DNA of 64,000 nt from Glandiceps talaboti. Its lineage: Eukaryota > Hemichordata > Enteropneusta > Spengelidae. This document shows positions 36,853 through 49,879 of the stretch, piece by piece. Position numbers and translations under genes: made by a program. The notes under the pieces were generated by a model, which saw only the letters and a program-made list of their open reading frames with translations, was not told the DNA's origin and ran no database searches. The stretch is taken from contig NC_135565.1 of assembly GCF_964340395.1 (NCBI RefSeq), positions 9,226,742-9,290,741 of the forward strand, read 5' to 3'. Each line of letters starts with the position of its first letter. Within the stretch, counting starts at the first letter, position 1.

Positions 36853-39392
36853 CTATCACACCAGGTACAAGACTTAAGTATTTATTAGTCAGTGTAGAGG
36901 CTGTGAGAGATCTATAGTGATTACGGTGACATGTCTACCTGTCTTGGTATATAGAGTCTGATTATCATACCTGACATAGCTGAGTCTGTCATGCGGAACT
37001 ATCCAGACCACAATCTAAACCCAACTAAGTGCCATAAGGAGTACCTGGTCATCATATGATTGTATAAACAGTTTGACAGCCAACCCATCAAGTGTAATCT
37101 CCAATTATGGCTGTATTCATACCATTGTGGTCAAAGAAATCTCCACTGATGCAAAACAATCCATGAAAATCGTCTCTATTGAGTTGGCAAAAATAAATGG
37201 CGATACGGAATAAAGGAATTAATTGTTTTGTTTACATTTTGTGGTACTAAGCCGAAAATGTTCTGTCATGGCACAGTGAGTTTGTCTGACCGTAGTTTCA
37301 GCTAAAACTAATATACTTGCATTTTAAAACGAGTCTGTCTACAGCACTTCCATTCCTCTGGATATAAGCAAGGGAAGACTTTCAATGTGGACTGATCGCT
37401 CAAAATATCCAACATATTTTAATAAATGTTTGGAGGACAGAAAGTATTTATTGAACCATTTACAGATTTGAAGTTTATTTTCAGTGACAGCAGTAGTAGT
37501 AGTAGCATGTAAAGTTGACATTGTTCAATTTATTAGCAAGGCCTTTTATTTTTTGTGGATTGCAGATATCATATTACATGCACCATGGTATCTAAGAATT
37601 GATGAGTATATTTGTACCATGTTTTTACAAGTTATTTGTGCCGTCCATCGTCATAGTTACGTATTTTAGATAGGATTTAAACTCGAAGGGTGATTCTTCG
37701 TGTCACTGGGTAAAAAGTTCACTTGAGGTCAAAGGTCGATAGTTGTGATATTATCAACAGGATGTGGTTGGAAGAATGACTGTTATTAATTGTGTTTGTT
37801 GATTGTGGTAAATTGGGCTTTATAGCAGGATACATTGTGTAATTAAAGTTATAAAAAAGACATGGGAGGGTATTTAAGGTGAAATCGTCAAACTGAATGG
37901 GGAAATAAACGAGTATTTGACATGAGTTTACTTGGTGTTATGGTTTGTTTCTTGTACAATGATGAAAGTAACGACCTAAATAAGTACCACATTCTTTTGA
38001 TAAACACAGAGTTAGTAGTTTTAATGTATGCAATTGAAAATGATACTTAAACAGCTTATTGTCAGGATTGAGATTAAATGTTGGGTATGATAAATAGTTG
38101 TTTGTCAGAATGATCCCAGTAAATCCCCATGGCTCCACCGATTTAAAGTTTTAGTAATCCAAAGACCTTTGTGGGGAAATCCTGAGGGGGAACATCTAAT
38201 GTCATCTTTGTCTCACTTGCAAATTGCATTGAGTCAATCTATCTCTATTGTGAGTAGACAAAAGGTAATTACTTGAATGAAGTGAAACACTGTACATCAA
38301 CAAATTTTAATTAACTCTGAGTTTTTAAAATGAACTAATTATAGAGTATGAAATTGCAATTAGAAGATACAGACTATGGATACAGTGTATCAGTTTTAAC
38401 AAAGTGAATTGATACATTGTTTTAATTAACTAATTATAGAGTATGAAATTGCACTTTAAAGACAAACTATGGATACATTGTATCAGGTTTTTTTTTTAAA
38501 AAGTGAATTGATACATTGTAGCTAATAAACTATCAACACTGATTGTATATATACATTATACTTTACATTTTGCATGCAGTTTGGACATGAATTTAAAACT
38601 GTAGAGTTCAGGTTGTCCACTACCAAAAACAAAAACAGCCATAGCAGCACTAGCAGTAATTTTTTTTTGATCAATCAATGATAAATTTACCGGAAATTAT
38701 TAAAATATGAATAACTAGATATTGTAAATGTTTATTTGAGGCAAATTTCATCCGTAGGCAGTCCAGGAACAGGTTGAAATTTTCATGAGTAAATATGAAG
38801 CCGGAATCTCTGAACTTTCTTTCTCACAGGTTTGTTGTCAATTATTGCCTTGACCCATGGTGACGTAATCTGTGTTTATGATTATCGTATCAGGTAGTGA
38901 CGTAGTTTTGCGTTTACAAGACAATGCCAGTAATCTTGTCGTCTCTCCTCCCAAGCGATTCAGACTACCCATCAAAGCTTACTTGTCTATGAACAGCTCT
39001 ACAAACTGTTCTCTTAAAGTTTGTACAATCCCCTTGAAATTTAGCCAACAGCTCAGAGAATAATTCCTGTGTCTTTGTTTGCTGGATTGTGTGTGCGTAT
39101 TGAATGGCAGAGAGTGACGTACTGTGTGATCCCTTTATAACAGCTTATGCCCAGTCAAAGACCTACAACAGTCATGCAGACAATGTATATAGCCGAGACC
39201 AAGATGTACATTTTGTATTCATATGATTTAGAGATGTGAATTTAGTGTCCGTAGAGGGATAAACCATAACACTGATTACACGTTAGGACGTGTACATGTA
39301 CGTATGTGGTCATATGTCATTGACTATTTTCAGTTGTGGATTTGTTCAGTTAGGGTCCCATACAATGAAGGGTGAACTATAACATAACTGTA
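36853..39392. other. Non-coding region, nothing recognised
   Basis: No coding block supported. A diverged duplication of about 100 bp lies at 38320-38520 (GAGTATGAAATTGCA and GTGAATTGATACATTG twice). Confidence 0.5.
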
Positions 39393-41150
39393 AGTTCTGA
39401 TCATCACTAACTGGGTTCATTAACAATTCTGAGCAACACAAACTGAGTTCAATCATAGCGTCTGGTGAACACTGAGTTAAGTGACAGTTTTGTTTGTCAC
39501 TAACTGAGTTCATTGACAGCTGTGTTCGTCACTAACTGAGTTCATTGGCAGTTTTGTTTGTCACTCACTGAGTTCAGTGACTCACTAACTGAGTTCAGTG
39601 ACAGTTTTGTTTGTCACTAACTGAGTTCATTGACAGCTGTGTTTGTCACTAACTGAGTTCATTGGCAGTTTTGTTTGTCACTCACTGAGTTCAGTGACTC
39701 ACTAACTGAGTTCAGTGACAGTTTTGTTTGTCACTGAGTTCAGTGACAGTTTTGTTTGTCACTCACTGAGTTCAGTGACTCACTAACTGAGTTAAGTGAC
39801 AGTTTTGTTTGTCACTAACTGAGCTCATTAACAGTTTTGTTTGTCACTGAGTTCATTGATAATTTTGTTTGTCATTAACTGAGTTCATTGACAGTTTTGT
39901 TTGTCACTAACTGAGTTAAGTGACAGTTCTGTTTGTCACTAACTGAGTTCATTAACAGTTTTGTTTGTCACTGAGTTCATTGATAATTTTGTTTGTCATT
40001 AACTGAGTTCATTGACAGTTTTGTTTGTCACTAACTGAGTTAAGTGACAGTTCTGTTTGTCACTAACTGAGCTCATTAACAGTTTTGTTTGTCACTGAGT
40101 TCATTGATAATTTTGTTTGTCACTGAGTTCATTGACAGCTGTGTTTGTCACTAAATGAGTTCAGTGGCAGTTTTGTTTGTCACTCACTGAGTTCAGTGAC
40201 TTTGTCACTAACTGAGTTCATTGACAGTTTTGTTTGTCACTAACTGAGTTCATTGACAGTTTTGTTTGTCACTAACTGAGTTCAGTGACAGTTTTGTTTG
40301 TCACTAACTGAGTTCAGTGACTTTGTTTGTCACTAACTGAGTTCAGTGACAGTTTTGTTTGTCACTAACTGAGTTCAGTGACAGTTTTGTTTGTCACTAA
40401 CTGAGTTCAGTGACAGTTTTGTTTGTCACTAACTGAGTTCAGTGACAGTTTTGTTTGTCACTAACTGAGTTCAGTGACAGTTTTGTTTGTCACTAACTGA
40501 GTTCAGTGACAGTTTTGTTTGTCACTAACTGAGTTCAGTGACAGTTTTGTTTGTCACTAACTGAGTTCAGTGACAGTTTTGTTTGTCACTAACTGAGTTC
40601 ATTGACAGTTTTGTTTGTCACTAACTGAGTTCACTGACTTTGTTTGTCACTAACTGAGTTCAGTGACAGTTTTGTTTGTCACTAACTGAGTTCAGTGACA
40701 GTTTTGTTTGTCACTAACTGAGTTCAGTGACAGTTTTGTTTGTCACTAACTGAGTTCAGTGACAGTTTTGTTTGTCACTAACTGAGTTCAGTGACAGTTT
40801 TGTTTGTCACTAACTGAGTTCATTGACAGTTTTGTTTGTCACTAACTGAGTTCACTGACTTTGTTTGTCACTAACTGAGTTCAGTGACAGTTTTGTTTGT
40901 CACTAACTGAGTTCAGTGACTTTGTTTGTCACTAACTGAGTTCAGTGACTTTGTTTGTCACTAACTGAGTTCAGTGACAGTTTTGTTTGTCACTGAGTTC
41001 AGTGACTTTGTTTGTCACTCACTGAGTTCAGTGACAGTTTTGTTTGTCACTCACTGAGTTCAGTGACTTTGTTTGTCACTAACTGAATTAATTGACAGCT
41101 GTGTTTGTCACTAACTGAGTTCAGTAGCAGTTCTGATCATCACTAACTGA
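39393..41150. repeat. Large minisatellite, 32-bp unit, about 55 copies
   Basis: The unit is ACAGTTTTGTTTGTCACTAA plus CTGAGTTCAGTG, 32 bp. Variants drop ACAGTTT or CTAA. Variant AGTTCTGATCATCACTAACTG occurs at both edges (39393-39413 and 41129-41149). The centre (40200-40850) is the most uniform. TCACTAACTGAGTTCAGTGA can fold into a nine-pair hairpin with one bulge. Confidence 0.95.
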
Positions 41151-41307
41151 CAGAGATAATAGATAAATGAAAGAATCTACATCTGCATCCTACATTGGAG
41201 AAATAAGGGGTCTGTTATGATTTATGTACGTCATTACGTATTTGAACTTGTATTGGTCTGCATACATACTAGTAAGTGGTATACAAGACATAATGAGAAT
41301 TTGAAAA

Positions 41308-41530
41308 TTCTACAACTCCGAAACCATGTGAACATTCCATATGTCAGAAATCATGTGAACATTCCATGACTCTGAAATCATGTGAACATTCCATGACTCT
41401 GAAATCATATGTACATTCCATGACTCCGAAATCATGTGAACATTCCACAACTTCGAAAACATGAGAACATTCCATGACTTCGAAATCATGTGAACATTCC
41501 ACGACTTTGAAATCATGTGAACATTCATGA
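41308..41530. repeat. Minisatellite, 27-bp unit, eight copies
   Basis: The unit is CATTCCATGACTCTGAAATC plus ATGTGAA. It is a multiple of three, which explains overlapping open frames on the minus strand. Confidence 0.92.
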
Positions 41531-41705
41531 TTTTGAATGTTCATTATGTGTGTCCAAATGACCTGAACGCAATCTTATATTTTCACAATATTAGTTATTT
41601 CAGATTAATGTACATTGTATGTAATTATAATAAAAGACCCCAATGACACGTGGGAAAATGTGAAAATTGAAGCACATCAGATATTTCAGTTTTAGGACTC
41701 ATGTC

Positions 41706-41974
41706 AGGGGTGAACAAATCCGCTGGTCCTGGGTCCGGGACTTGCGATTTTTTTGGGTGGACTGCACACATTTTAAGTTGTCTGGTCCGTTGGACCAGTA
41801 CCTTACTGTTAATAACTATGTTAAAAAGTCGTCTGAATATACAGATTCATAGGTAAGATTTAATGTTTCAAATAAACGGGACCTGGGACCACTAATTCTT
41901 TTAGCAGGACCACTGGATTTTTAGAGGCACTGGTCCGGGGACCACCAGTTCACAAAATGATTTGTTCACCCCTG
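41706..41974 (+). mobile_element. Family B TIR element, copy 2 (about 269 bp)
   Basis: It begins AGGGGTGAACAAATCC and ends GATTTGTTCACCCCT. It is co-linear with the 31352 copy, with small indels. No target duplication is recognised. Confidence 0.78.
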
Positions 41975-43059
41975 GATGCATCCACTTGACTAATCACCGA
42001 CCAAAAAGTGTGATGCCCATAAGATTAACCAGTTGACTTCTTCAACCAAAGATAGATAGACCTGGCATGATGCAGTCATAAATAATATGTATTACTACAC
42101 ATAGATAGATGTTGTGGTTGGCACAAAACAAAGTAGTTGTCATGTGATAGTGTTATGCCTCCACCTAGTCACACACACAGCTTGTATTGTCTTGAGGCAC
42201 ACAAAAGATGTATTGTGATTCGGAAGTAAGGAGTCTTAATAAATGACATGGCACAGGTGAATGAATGGAGAGGAGGAGTTGGTAAATGCGTGGTGTGCAG
42301 TCCGTTTTCTGCTAGACTGAATCTCAATGTCTTATCTAAATCTTTCCATCCAAGAGGATGGTCCAGGAATCAGTCAATACTTTCCGGCACTTTCCGGACA
42401 AAATATTAAGCTATTTTTTCGGTGTGTCTGATAATGGATGTTCAAATATTATGAAAACATTGTTCGGTGATTCAAGCAGTAATTGTGTCCATATCAGAAA
42501 GTGTCTGTGGTTGGGATCCCCATCGGCTATGTAGCTCCTTGTCATAGCATGGCAGTGTTTGGAATCATAACATTTACCAGCCAATGCTAGTCAGTGTGTT
42601 TTCTGTTGCCATGACAACCCGGACTCCCCAGTGATGTTGGTGTAGGGATGACTTCACCTTTGGTTTGAGGGCAGGTTTATTGAAATCACTGTCAGGAAGA
42701 GAAGCGTCAAGCTCACACAATGTGTTTGAGCCTGACATCCAGGGGTTAAAGGTCACGCATACACACATGTTCAATTCTGGTATGTGGTGAGCTGCGGTGA
42801 ATAGAAAGTTGAAACACTTGTGAATTTGAGTGGCTGTTGATGTACAAGGGACAGTGTAGTTATTCAAGTACATACAGTGTGTTTCTAGGATGACATGCTG
42901 ACAGAGTATAGTTACATGCTGAAAGAGTATAGTTACTAAAAAAAGTGATGTGGGGATAGTGATCATAGAGAACATGGACAGGAAGTTGAATAAAGAAAGT
43001 ACCATGCTCTGCTGTGTTTTAATTAGCTCGGTCTGCTCTTACAATGTGCAATGTATAAA
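41975..43059. other. Non-coding region; 143-codon minus-strand ORF of unknown meaning
   Basis: The minus-strand frame 43005-42574 is the longest non-repetitive ORF outside the LRP4 gene. It has no domain I recognise, no conserved-looking cysteine or charge pattern, and one ORF of this length is expected by chance in a window this size. I do not call it a gene. Confidence 0.5.
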
Positions 43060-43061
43060 TA

Positions 43062-43760
43062 CAGCTAAAATGATGTAGGCTTGGTGTTTCAGTCATTGGA
43101 CATTACAGCTAAAATGATGTAGGCTTGGTGTTTCACTCATGGGACATTACAACTAAAATGATGTTGGTTTGGTGTTTCACTCATGCGACATTACAGCTAA
43201 AATGATGTAGGCTTGGTGTTTCACTCATTGGACATTACAGCTAAAATAATCTTGGTTTGGTGTTTCACTCATGGGTCTTTATGTTTTTGACACAAGATAA
43301 ATATATTTCAACTCTAAACTAACAATAACAGAGACCTGATAAACACAGGATCTTTTTCTCACATTGAACATTGATAGGCATTGCTATTCTTTCATAGTAC
43401 AGTAAAAACAGGCTTCTAATGAAAACATTACACATGGACTTGATGATTTTAATGGCTGCAATTATTTATTTTCTAACTTGATAATCAACATTTAAACATG
43501 ACTACTTCTACATCCCCACTGTGCTTGGCACCTATGTTAATCGTTTCTTTAGCATTAGAAGTTGTCAGAGGGTGTGATTAAAAATTCTGTCGTATGAGTG
43601 AAACACCAAGCCTACATCATTTTAGCTGTAATGTCCCATGAGTGAAACACCAAGCCTACATCATTTTAGCTGTAATGTCCCATGAGTGAAACACCAAGCC
43701 TACATCATTTTAGCTGTAATGTCCCATGAGTGAAACACCAAGCCTACATCATTTTAGCTG
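43062..43760. mobile_element. Family A MITE with tandemly amplified TIRs (copy 3, 699 bp)
   Basis: The left end carries five copies and the right end four copies (in inverse orientation) of a 44-bp unit. On the left the unit is TA, CAGCTAAAATGATGTAGGCT and TGGTGTTTCACTCATGGGACAT. The single-copy interior between them matches copies 1, 2 and 4. TA flanks the whole (43060-43061 and 43761-43762). Each unit is one TIR plus the TA dinucleotide. Confidence 0.9.
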
Positions 43761-44064
43761 TAGTATAGTATACCTACACATGTAATTTGATGATGAACAC
43801 ATGTATACATGTATGAATAACATGTAATAACTAGACACACAGGGGGTGCCACAACATTAAAGTAATATGAATTGATTTCTAAATGAAGCTCTTTGAGAGC
43901 TTTCAGTTATACTGTTAGTATGTCTGTCTCCTTTGGATTTAATTATATTTTGTGGAAAGTTTTAGGGTACAATTGTCTTGGATACTAAAGTCCCAAAAAG
44001 GTGTAAAATCAACACCTGTAGTGTTTTTTGCTAAGATTTAATTAGGAACTCTGGTAACAGAATG

Positions 44065-44130
44065 GGAATATTCAATTCAACAACTTTATTTATCCCAAAT
44101 GGGCAATTCATTTTGGCGGACAGAACATAC
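44065..44130 (-). mobile_element. Possible non-LTR retrotransposon 3' tail
   Basis: Read on the minus strand it gives CCAAAATGAATTGCCCATTT and GGGATAAATAAAGTTGTTGA, ending in TTGAAT-like repeats. This resembles the 3' ends of CR1/L2-type LINEs and their SINEs. No coding part remains. Confidence 0.4.
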
Positions 44131-46064
44131 ATCAAATATACACATCAAATATAGATGGAAAATAAGAGGCAACAGACTGGTACAAAGAAAAAAAAACACG
44201 ATAAGAGGTTACAGAACATTAAAAACAAAACTTACTACAAAATGAGTATCTAAAATGTCTTATTTATTGGGTAATGTCATTACCTGACTTTGCCATTCCT
44301 GTTACCAAAGTTCGCAATTATCAGCATATTTTTGTCCATACATGTACTCGTTGCTGGTAAACATGTATACATCTTAATGCCATACAAAATTAATGTACAA
44401 TCTATGTACACACAGATCTATATGTGGGTAACCTAGAATCAAGTTGTGGGGGCATTTCACTAGCAGCTTGGGTTACAGCCGGAGTGGTTGTTAAATATTT
44501 CTTGCTTTTGAAATGACATCAGTAGTGTCACCAAGTGATCAGAACCAATTCAGAGAGTTGAGCTATGATGTAACCATAGTTACTAAATTCAATGTCACTG
44601 CAGGAAATCGTACTCTAATTTTAGGTTTTACTAAACAGCTGCTAGCAAAATACCAGGTGTGGTGGCGGAAAAGTGAGATTTAAGTCCGGACATGACTGGA
44701 TTAATTCTAGGCTATTCTGTTCATGACCCATAGTAATCTGGATGCCAAAGTGGTTTCTGTGTCTGGTCACAGTCCCTCAATCAGCACAACAAGTTGTACA
44801 TCCAATCAGTGAACCTTAACTACTGTAGTGACATAAACAGTGTATTAATGAGCTGACAAATATACCATATTTGGACATTACATACATGTAACTGCCCCAA
44901 TAAATACTAATGTTATGAGGGACTGTGTTATTGGTTAGAATTTTGTGACATTAGTTAATGACTGGGTGGGTGGCTGTGATTGAATTTTCAATTTCATTTC
45001 GTGCACATCAGGACTTCTAGAGTAACGACTTTGACTATATACTGTTAGTGAAGGTGTAAATGGTAATGATACTGTATAGACTAGACATGTAGTGAAATGT
45101 GACCTGCATCAACAACCTGTACAACTGTACGCAAAGTTTGTACACATGACAATACTGTGTATGGGTTAGTTGTGTAAAAGTAAAACTACGTTGTTTAAAG
45201 TGCTTAAAGTTGAAGTTGGTCATCATTTGTTCAGTTATAAGTGGTATTCATTAAAAGTGCAAGTAGACTGCTATATGTAGGACAGGTGTCAACTAAGTGC
45301 AATGCCAGCATCACAGTACAGAGATAAGTTACAATTTGTAGAAGTCACAGATGCGATAAGTTGCTCATCAGCTTTGTGAAGACGGTGTAATTAGACAGCA
45401 TAATTTGTGAAGTGGTGTGACAAACGCAATAATTGTTATGTATTGCAAATCAGAACCAACTACCATGCACAGGCCGCCATGCAGAAAATACACCACAAAC
45501 AGAGGAGGCGCCATTGGAAAGTGTCCAGCATTATATGGCTAAGTATTATACCAACTACAGGACAGGTCTATAGTTTGTTACCCCGGCAGTAAACTAAACA
45601 GAGACGAGTAACTTGACAGTTTGCAGCCCTAGGCCGAAATGGAGGCATCGAGGCAGTGTGTCAATCAGTGCATACAGAGAATGGATCATCTAGAGTGTTA
45701 TAGAGACACTATCAATTCTGCTAGAGTTGGTGTGACTGAAAACCTAGTGAAGTGTACTGGAGTCACAGGCTTTTAGAAATTAAAGTGACACAAACGTCAA
45801 TGCTTGGCTTGAAAACATATAATTTAGTACAGGCCGTGGGTCCAACCAGTCTACTCAAATACTGTGCGTTCTAGGTAGCCATTTCGTTGTGGTGTGTCTA
45901 CCTGTTCTCACGTCCTGGCAGCCGAACAGTATGGGACAACAAGTGTGGGATTAAATCGATCCAACACTCTGTACTGTCAGTGCATGAGTTAAATTTTGTG
46001 TTTGCCAGAATAAAGAAGGCATGAGAAAAGTAATCCCACACATCAATAATTTAAACTGACATAT

Positions 46065-46065
<1 letters not shown>
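44131..46065. other. Non-coding region, nothing recognised
   Basis: Unique sequence. A 45-codon ORF at about 45639 and a 61-codon ORF at 45407-45592 have no recognisable domain. Confidence 0.5.

Positions 46066-46099
<34 letters not shown>
46066..46099. repeat. 34-base poly(C) tract
   Basis: Thirty-four consecutive C. Such a tract can form an i-motif, with a G-quadruplex on the other strand. Its length may be affected by sequencing. Confidence 0.9.
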
Positions 46100-46100
<1 letters not shown>

Positions 46101-46419
46101 CTAAAATTCTGGCGCATAGATTACCGTGATTTCACTAACAGTTTTACTGGTAAACTTGAAGTGACTAAGCGTCGTAGCTGTCAACATCGATGCTGTAGGT
46201 AATTGCACTTGTATTGTAAGATTTCCTCTAAATGTCTCGGACAAAGACGTTGCATTGAGATATTTACCAAGACTTACAGACACAGACTTATGATGTCTTT
46301 GTCACTCTTGTCTAAAGCTTTACCTTGAGTTTGACTATGGGACAATATGGCTACAGTCTGCCCTTGTTTACTTTTGGTGGCGTAGTTATTAGAGATAGAC
46401 AACACGTACTTATAGAATA

Positions 46420-46975
46420 ATAGAACACCAGACTATAGACTTTTGTCAATAGATCATGGGATACACTATATAAAATAGACCACAGGTCTACTTTGAATCG
46501 ACCACTGAGCTATAGACTATGAATAGAACATCAGACTATAGACTTTTGTCAATAGCTCATGGGATACACTAAAAAGACCACAGGTCTACTTTGAATTGAC
46601 CACTGAGCTATAGACTATGAATAGAAAAACAGACTATAGACTTTTTGTGAATAGCTCATGGGATACACTAAAAAGACCACAGGTCTACTTTGAATTGACC
46701 ACTGAGCTATAGACTATGAATAGAACATCAGACATACATGTACTATAGACTGAATAGATCACAGATCTATATATGAATAGAACACCAAAGTATAGTGTAC
46801 ATTGAAAAAGAATAGACCAACAGATGATAGAATGTGTACTATGAATAGATCACATAGACAGTGAATAGACCACATATACAATGTAGACTACATAGACAGT
46901 GAAGTCCGTGAATAGACCACATAGACAGTGAATAGACCACATATACAGTGAATAGACCATATACATGTAATACTA
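46420..46975. repeat. Tandem repeat, about 98-103 bp, decaying to 19-36 bp
   Basis: Three copies share CAGACTATAGACTTTTGTCA, ATGGGATACACTA and CCACAGGTCTACTTTGAATT. From 46740 the array decays into short GAATAGACCACATAGACAGT repeats. Confidence 0.88.
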
Positions 46976-47323
46976 AAGACCCTGTTCATGGATTAAAATA
47001 AATGGAGGATGTAAATGAATGATGAAATTGTATAGAAATGTATGCATATATGATCCATGAAGAGAAAGCAATTCACCTTGTATGTGTGACAGTTCATATA
47101 CATGTACATGTACCTTGTGAGTGTGACAGTTCATATACCTTTATTTAGGGATCGTAAGCTGAGATAAAATTTACCTGAGTTCTCTTTTCACAGAGCTCCA
47201 TCAATCAAACCGACAAATATCAACAGCTTGCAAAAAAAAAAAAAAATGATGCGTTTGCTTGCTCGTAGAATTTAGAAAGCAGGAAAGAGACAAGTTTCGT
47301 GCACTGACGTACAATATGATTAA

Positions 47324-47657
47324 ACTCTCTCACAGTCCTCGGAGCATCATATTGCTAAAAGGGCTGTTTTTATGTTTCATATCTAGTATGTAATTGTACT
47401 GTGGGCCCTCATTGACTACATAGGGCTAATCATTTGTTGACGTACTAGTACGTGTTACTGCGATACCCGAGATCAGGGCATCGCATTAACACAGAGTCGC
47501 TGTAACATGTCAACAAATGATTAGCCGTATGTACATGTACGTGATGAGGACCCACAGTTACAAGGATATCCTAGTACAATTATGTGGTAGATATTGGTAC
47601 AACATACAAAACAGCTACATGTAATAGCTATATGCTTCCGAGGACTGGTGAGAGAGT
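47324..47657. mobile_element. 334-bp foldback/MITE palindrome
   Basis: The outer ends ACTCTCTCACAGTCCTCGG and CCGAGGACTGGTGAGAGAGT are inverse copies. Further in, GGCTAATCATTTGTTGAC (left) mirrors GTCAACAAATGATTAGCC (right) and TGTGGGCCCTCAT mirrors ATGAGGACCCACA. TTAA precedes the left end and CTAA follows the right, so the target could have been TTAA. Confidence 0.75.
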
Positions 47658-49220
47658 CTAACAGTGTGATTAGCATTTGTTAACTTACACATGTATCACT
47701 GGAACCGTGGATCCCATAACTCTGTGTACTGATATAACAGTTATATGATATAAGATTGATTGTATGTTTTATGACAGTGTGTTACTCAGACTGTTACATT
47801 ATAACTTCCAGAGATGTAAACAAACTGATAAAAACGGTGTGAACCTACATCAGAGCACCTGTAAACTTTAAGACAAGTCATCGTGTCGCGCTGCCCTCAC
47901 TGGCGTGTTCTGTGACCGATGTGTGAGGGCGCCTTTGATAGCGTACCATACGGATTAAATCACCTCCTGTGTTTTTGTGTTTAAGTTATCTTGTTTTTAC
48001 CTAATTTTGTCTTTGCGTGAAGTTTTCCCATGATGCATTGGTGTTTCTCCACAGGTTGTATCAGAAATACGTACACAACCACATATCTAGGCATGTATCG
48101 GCCAGTGACAAAATGTAACAACACTTTGTCAGGTGTGACTGGGTAAACACGGGTAGTTATTTGTTTAAAACCAGGAAAACAGGAAAATAATATTTGGAAG
48201 TGTCAAAACATGTATACATGGGCACTTACTGTGAGTGATGTGTCAACTTGTTTAGCTTGGCAGCCATCCATATCAAAACAAATAACTACATTGATGGAAT
48301 CCACATGGTGTACATTTTACTGTAACTTAAACAGCGGCCAATACCTTGAGCTAAAATTTAGAAACCAACTGTTAGACATTATTATAATGATAAATACATG
48401 TAGACACTTATACCTAAACTTCGAAAATTTTCGCTAAAAATGTTTTTTTCACTGGAAAGCAAAAATGCAAAAAATAAGTAGTGACTAAAATACCTTTTCA
48501 TACATGAACACAATTAGTAATTAGTCACTGAGAACTACATGCAGCGTAAGAGTTTAAATTCGCAAAATTTTCTTGCAGCGAAAATGTCTCTTTTTACAGT
48601 ATAATCAGTGTAGATGTATAATTTGTGCACATGATGTTTTGTCACAAAAAATTTCTGAAAAGCATTTAATTATCAGCCCACCTCAGTAAAATGTATACCA
48701 TTTAGAAGTATCGATTGACGTGAATATACACCCACACACATACCCTCTCATCCTATCTGTAACAAACAGATCAACTTTGTTGACATTTTTAACCCAGGTA
48801 TATCTGCGTCGCCATACATTGGTATTAGTCTCCATACATTAGTCATACCACAGGGTTTAAATATATCTGACCCGGCATTCTTGATTCTAAACTAATGGCT
48901 TACATTTATCTTTCTAGCCTTTTGCCCATGGTGAGTTTAGGTACAAAGTATTTGCCGGCATTATTTGGTGAAAAGATAGTGTTTCTCTTTAAATAGTGGA
49001 ATTTTGTAAACCAAGGACACATAGCGTATTTGTCATGTTTTGTACTTGTAGCAGTTCCTGCAAGAGAAACGTGAACTGGTTTTAGAATGCCACTCATTGA
49101 CTTAATCATCCACCAAGAAGTACTTACATGTAGTCTGTTTTCAAAACCACCTTTACATTAATATGCAGTCATGATCATTTATACCATATATTATAGTTGC
49201 CATAGATGGCAGTATAATAT
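47658..49220. other. Non-coding region, nothing recognised
   Basis: No gene seen. GAAAATTTTCGC-type words near 48420 and 48560 hint at an old repeat that I cannot delimit. Confidence 0.45.
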
Positions 49221-49225
49221 TATTA

Positions 49226-49616
49226 CAGCTAAAATGATGTAGACTTGGTGTTTCATTCATGTAACATGACATTTAATACACACCCTCAGACAACTTCTAA
49301 TGCAAAAGAAACAAGTACAGAGGTGCCGTGCACAGTGGGGATGTAGAAGTAGTCAAGTTGAAATGTTGATTTATCAGTCAGAAAATAAACGATTGAAGCC
49401 ATTAAAAACATCAAGTCCATGTGTAATGTTTTCATTAGAAGCCAGTTTCTACTGGACTGTGAAAGAATAGCAATGGTTATCAGTGTTCAATGTGATTGGG
49501 TAAAGGATCCTGCTGTGTTTATTGTGTCTCTGTTATTGTTAGTCTAGAGTCGAAAAGTTTGTGTCAAAAACATAATTTCCCCTCATTGGAACACTAAGCT
49601 GACATCATTTTAGCTG
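49226..49616. mobile_element. TA-flanked MITE, family A copy 4 (391 bp, inverted)
   Basis: It begins CAGCTAAAATGATGTAGACT and ends GACATCATTTTAGCTG, with TA on both sides (49224-49225, 49617-49618). This is the cleanest single copy. The interior orientation matches copy 2. Confidence 0.88.
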
Positions 49617-49879
49617 TATTAAATGTAATGATGAAATTGACCACAAATTAGTCATGGTGGAACATGACTTCCTGCCTTCACATCGAAATTAACAATAGAA
49701 AGTTTAGCCCAGACATTTATTGGCTATCTGGCATAATGTACTGGCGTAATGTTAATGACAATGTCATGTCAGATATCCAAGTATCTTGACTAAAATAAAG
49801 TTATACATGGGATAACTGTGGATAGTAGGGCATTGGCCATGGAAGTGTATCCTATCCAGTTTTTACCTTCAGAATTGTG

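Noticed and set aside
42574-43005. 143-residue minus-strand ORF
   Set aside because: It is not repetitive but has no domain, signal peptide or splice context that I can recognise. About one such ORF is expected by chance in this amount of sequence. Kept as unknown only.
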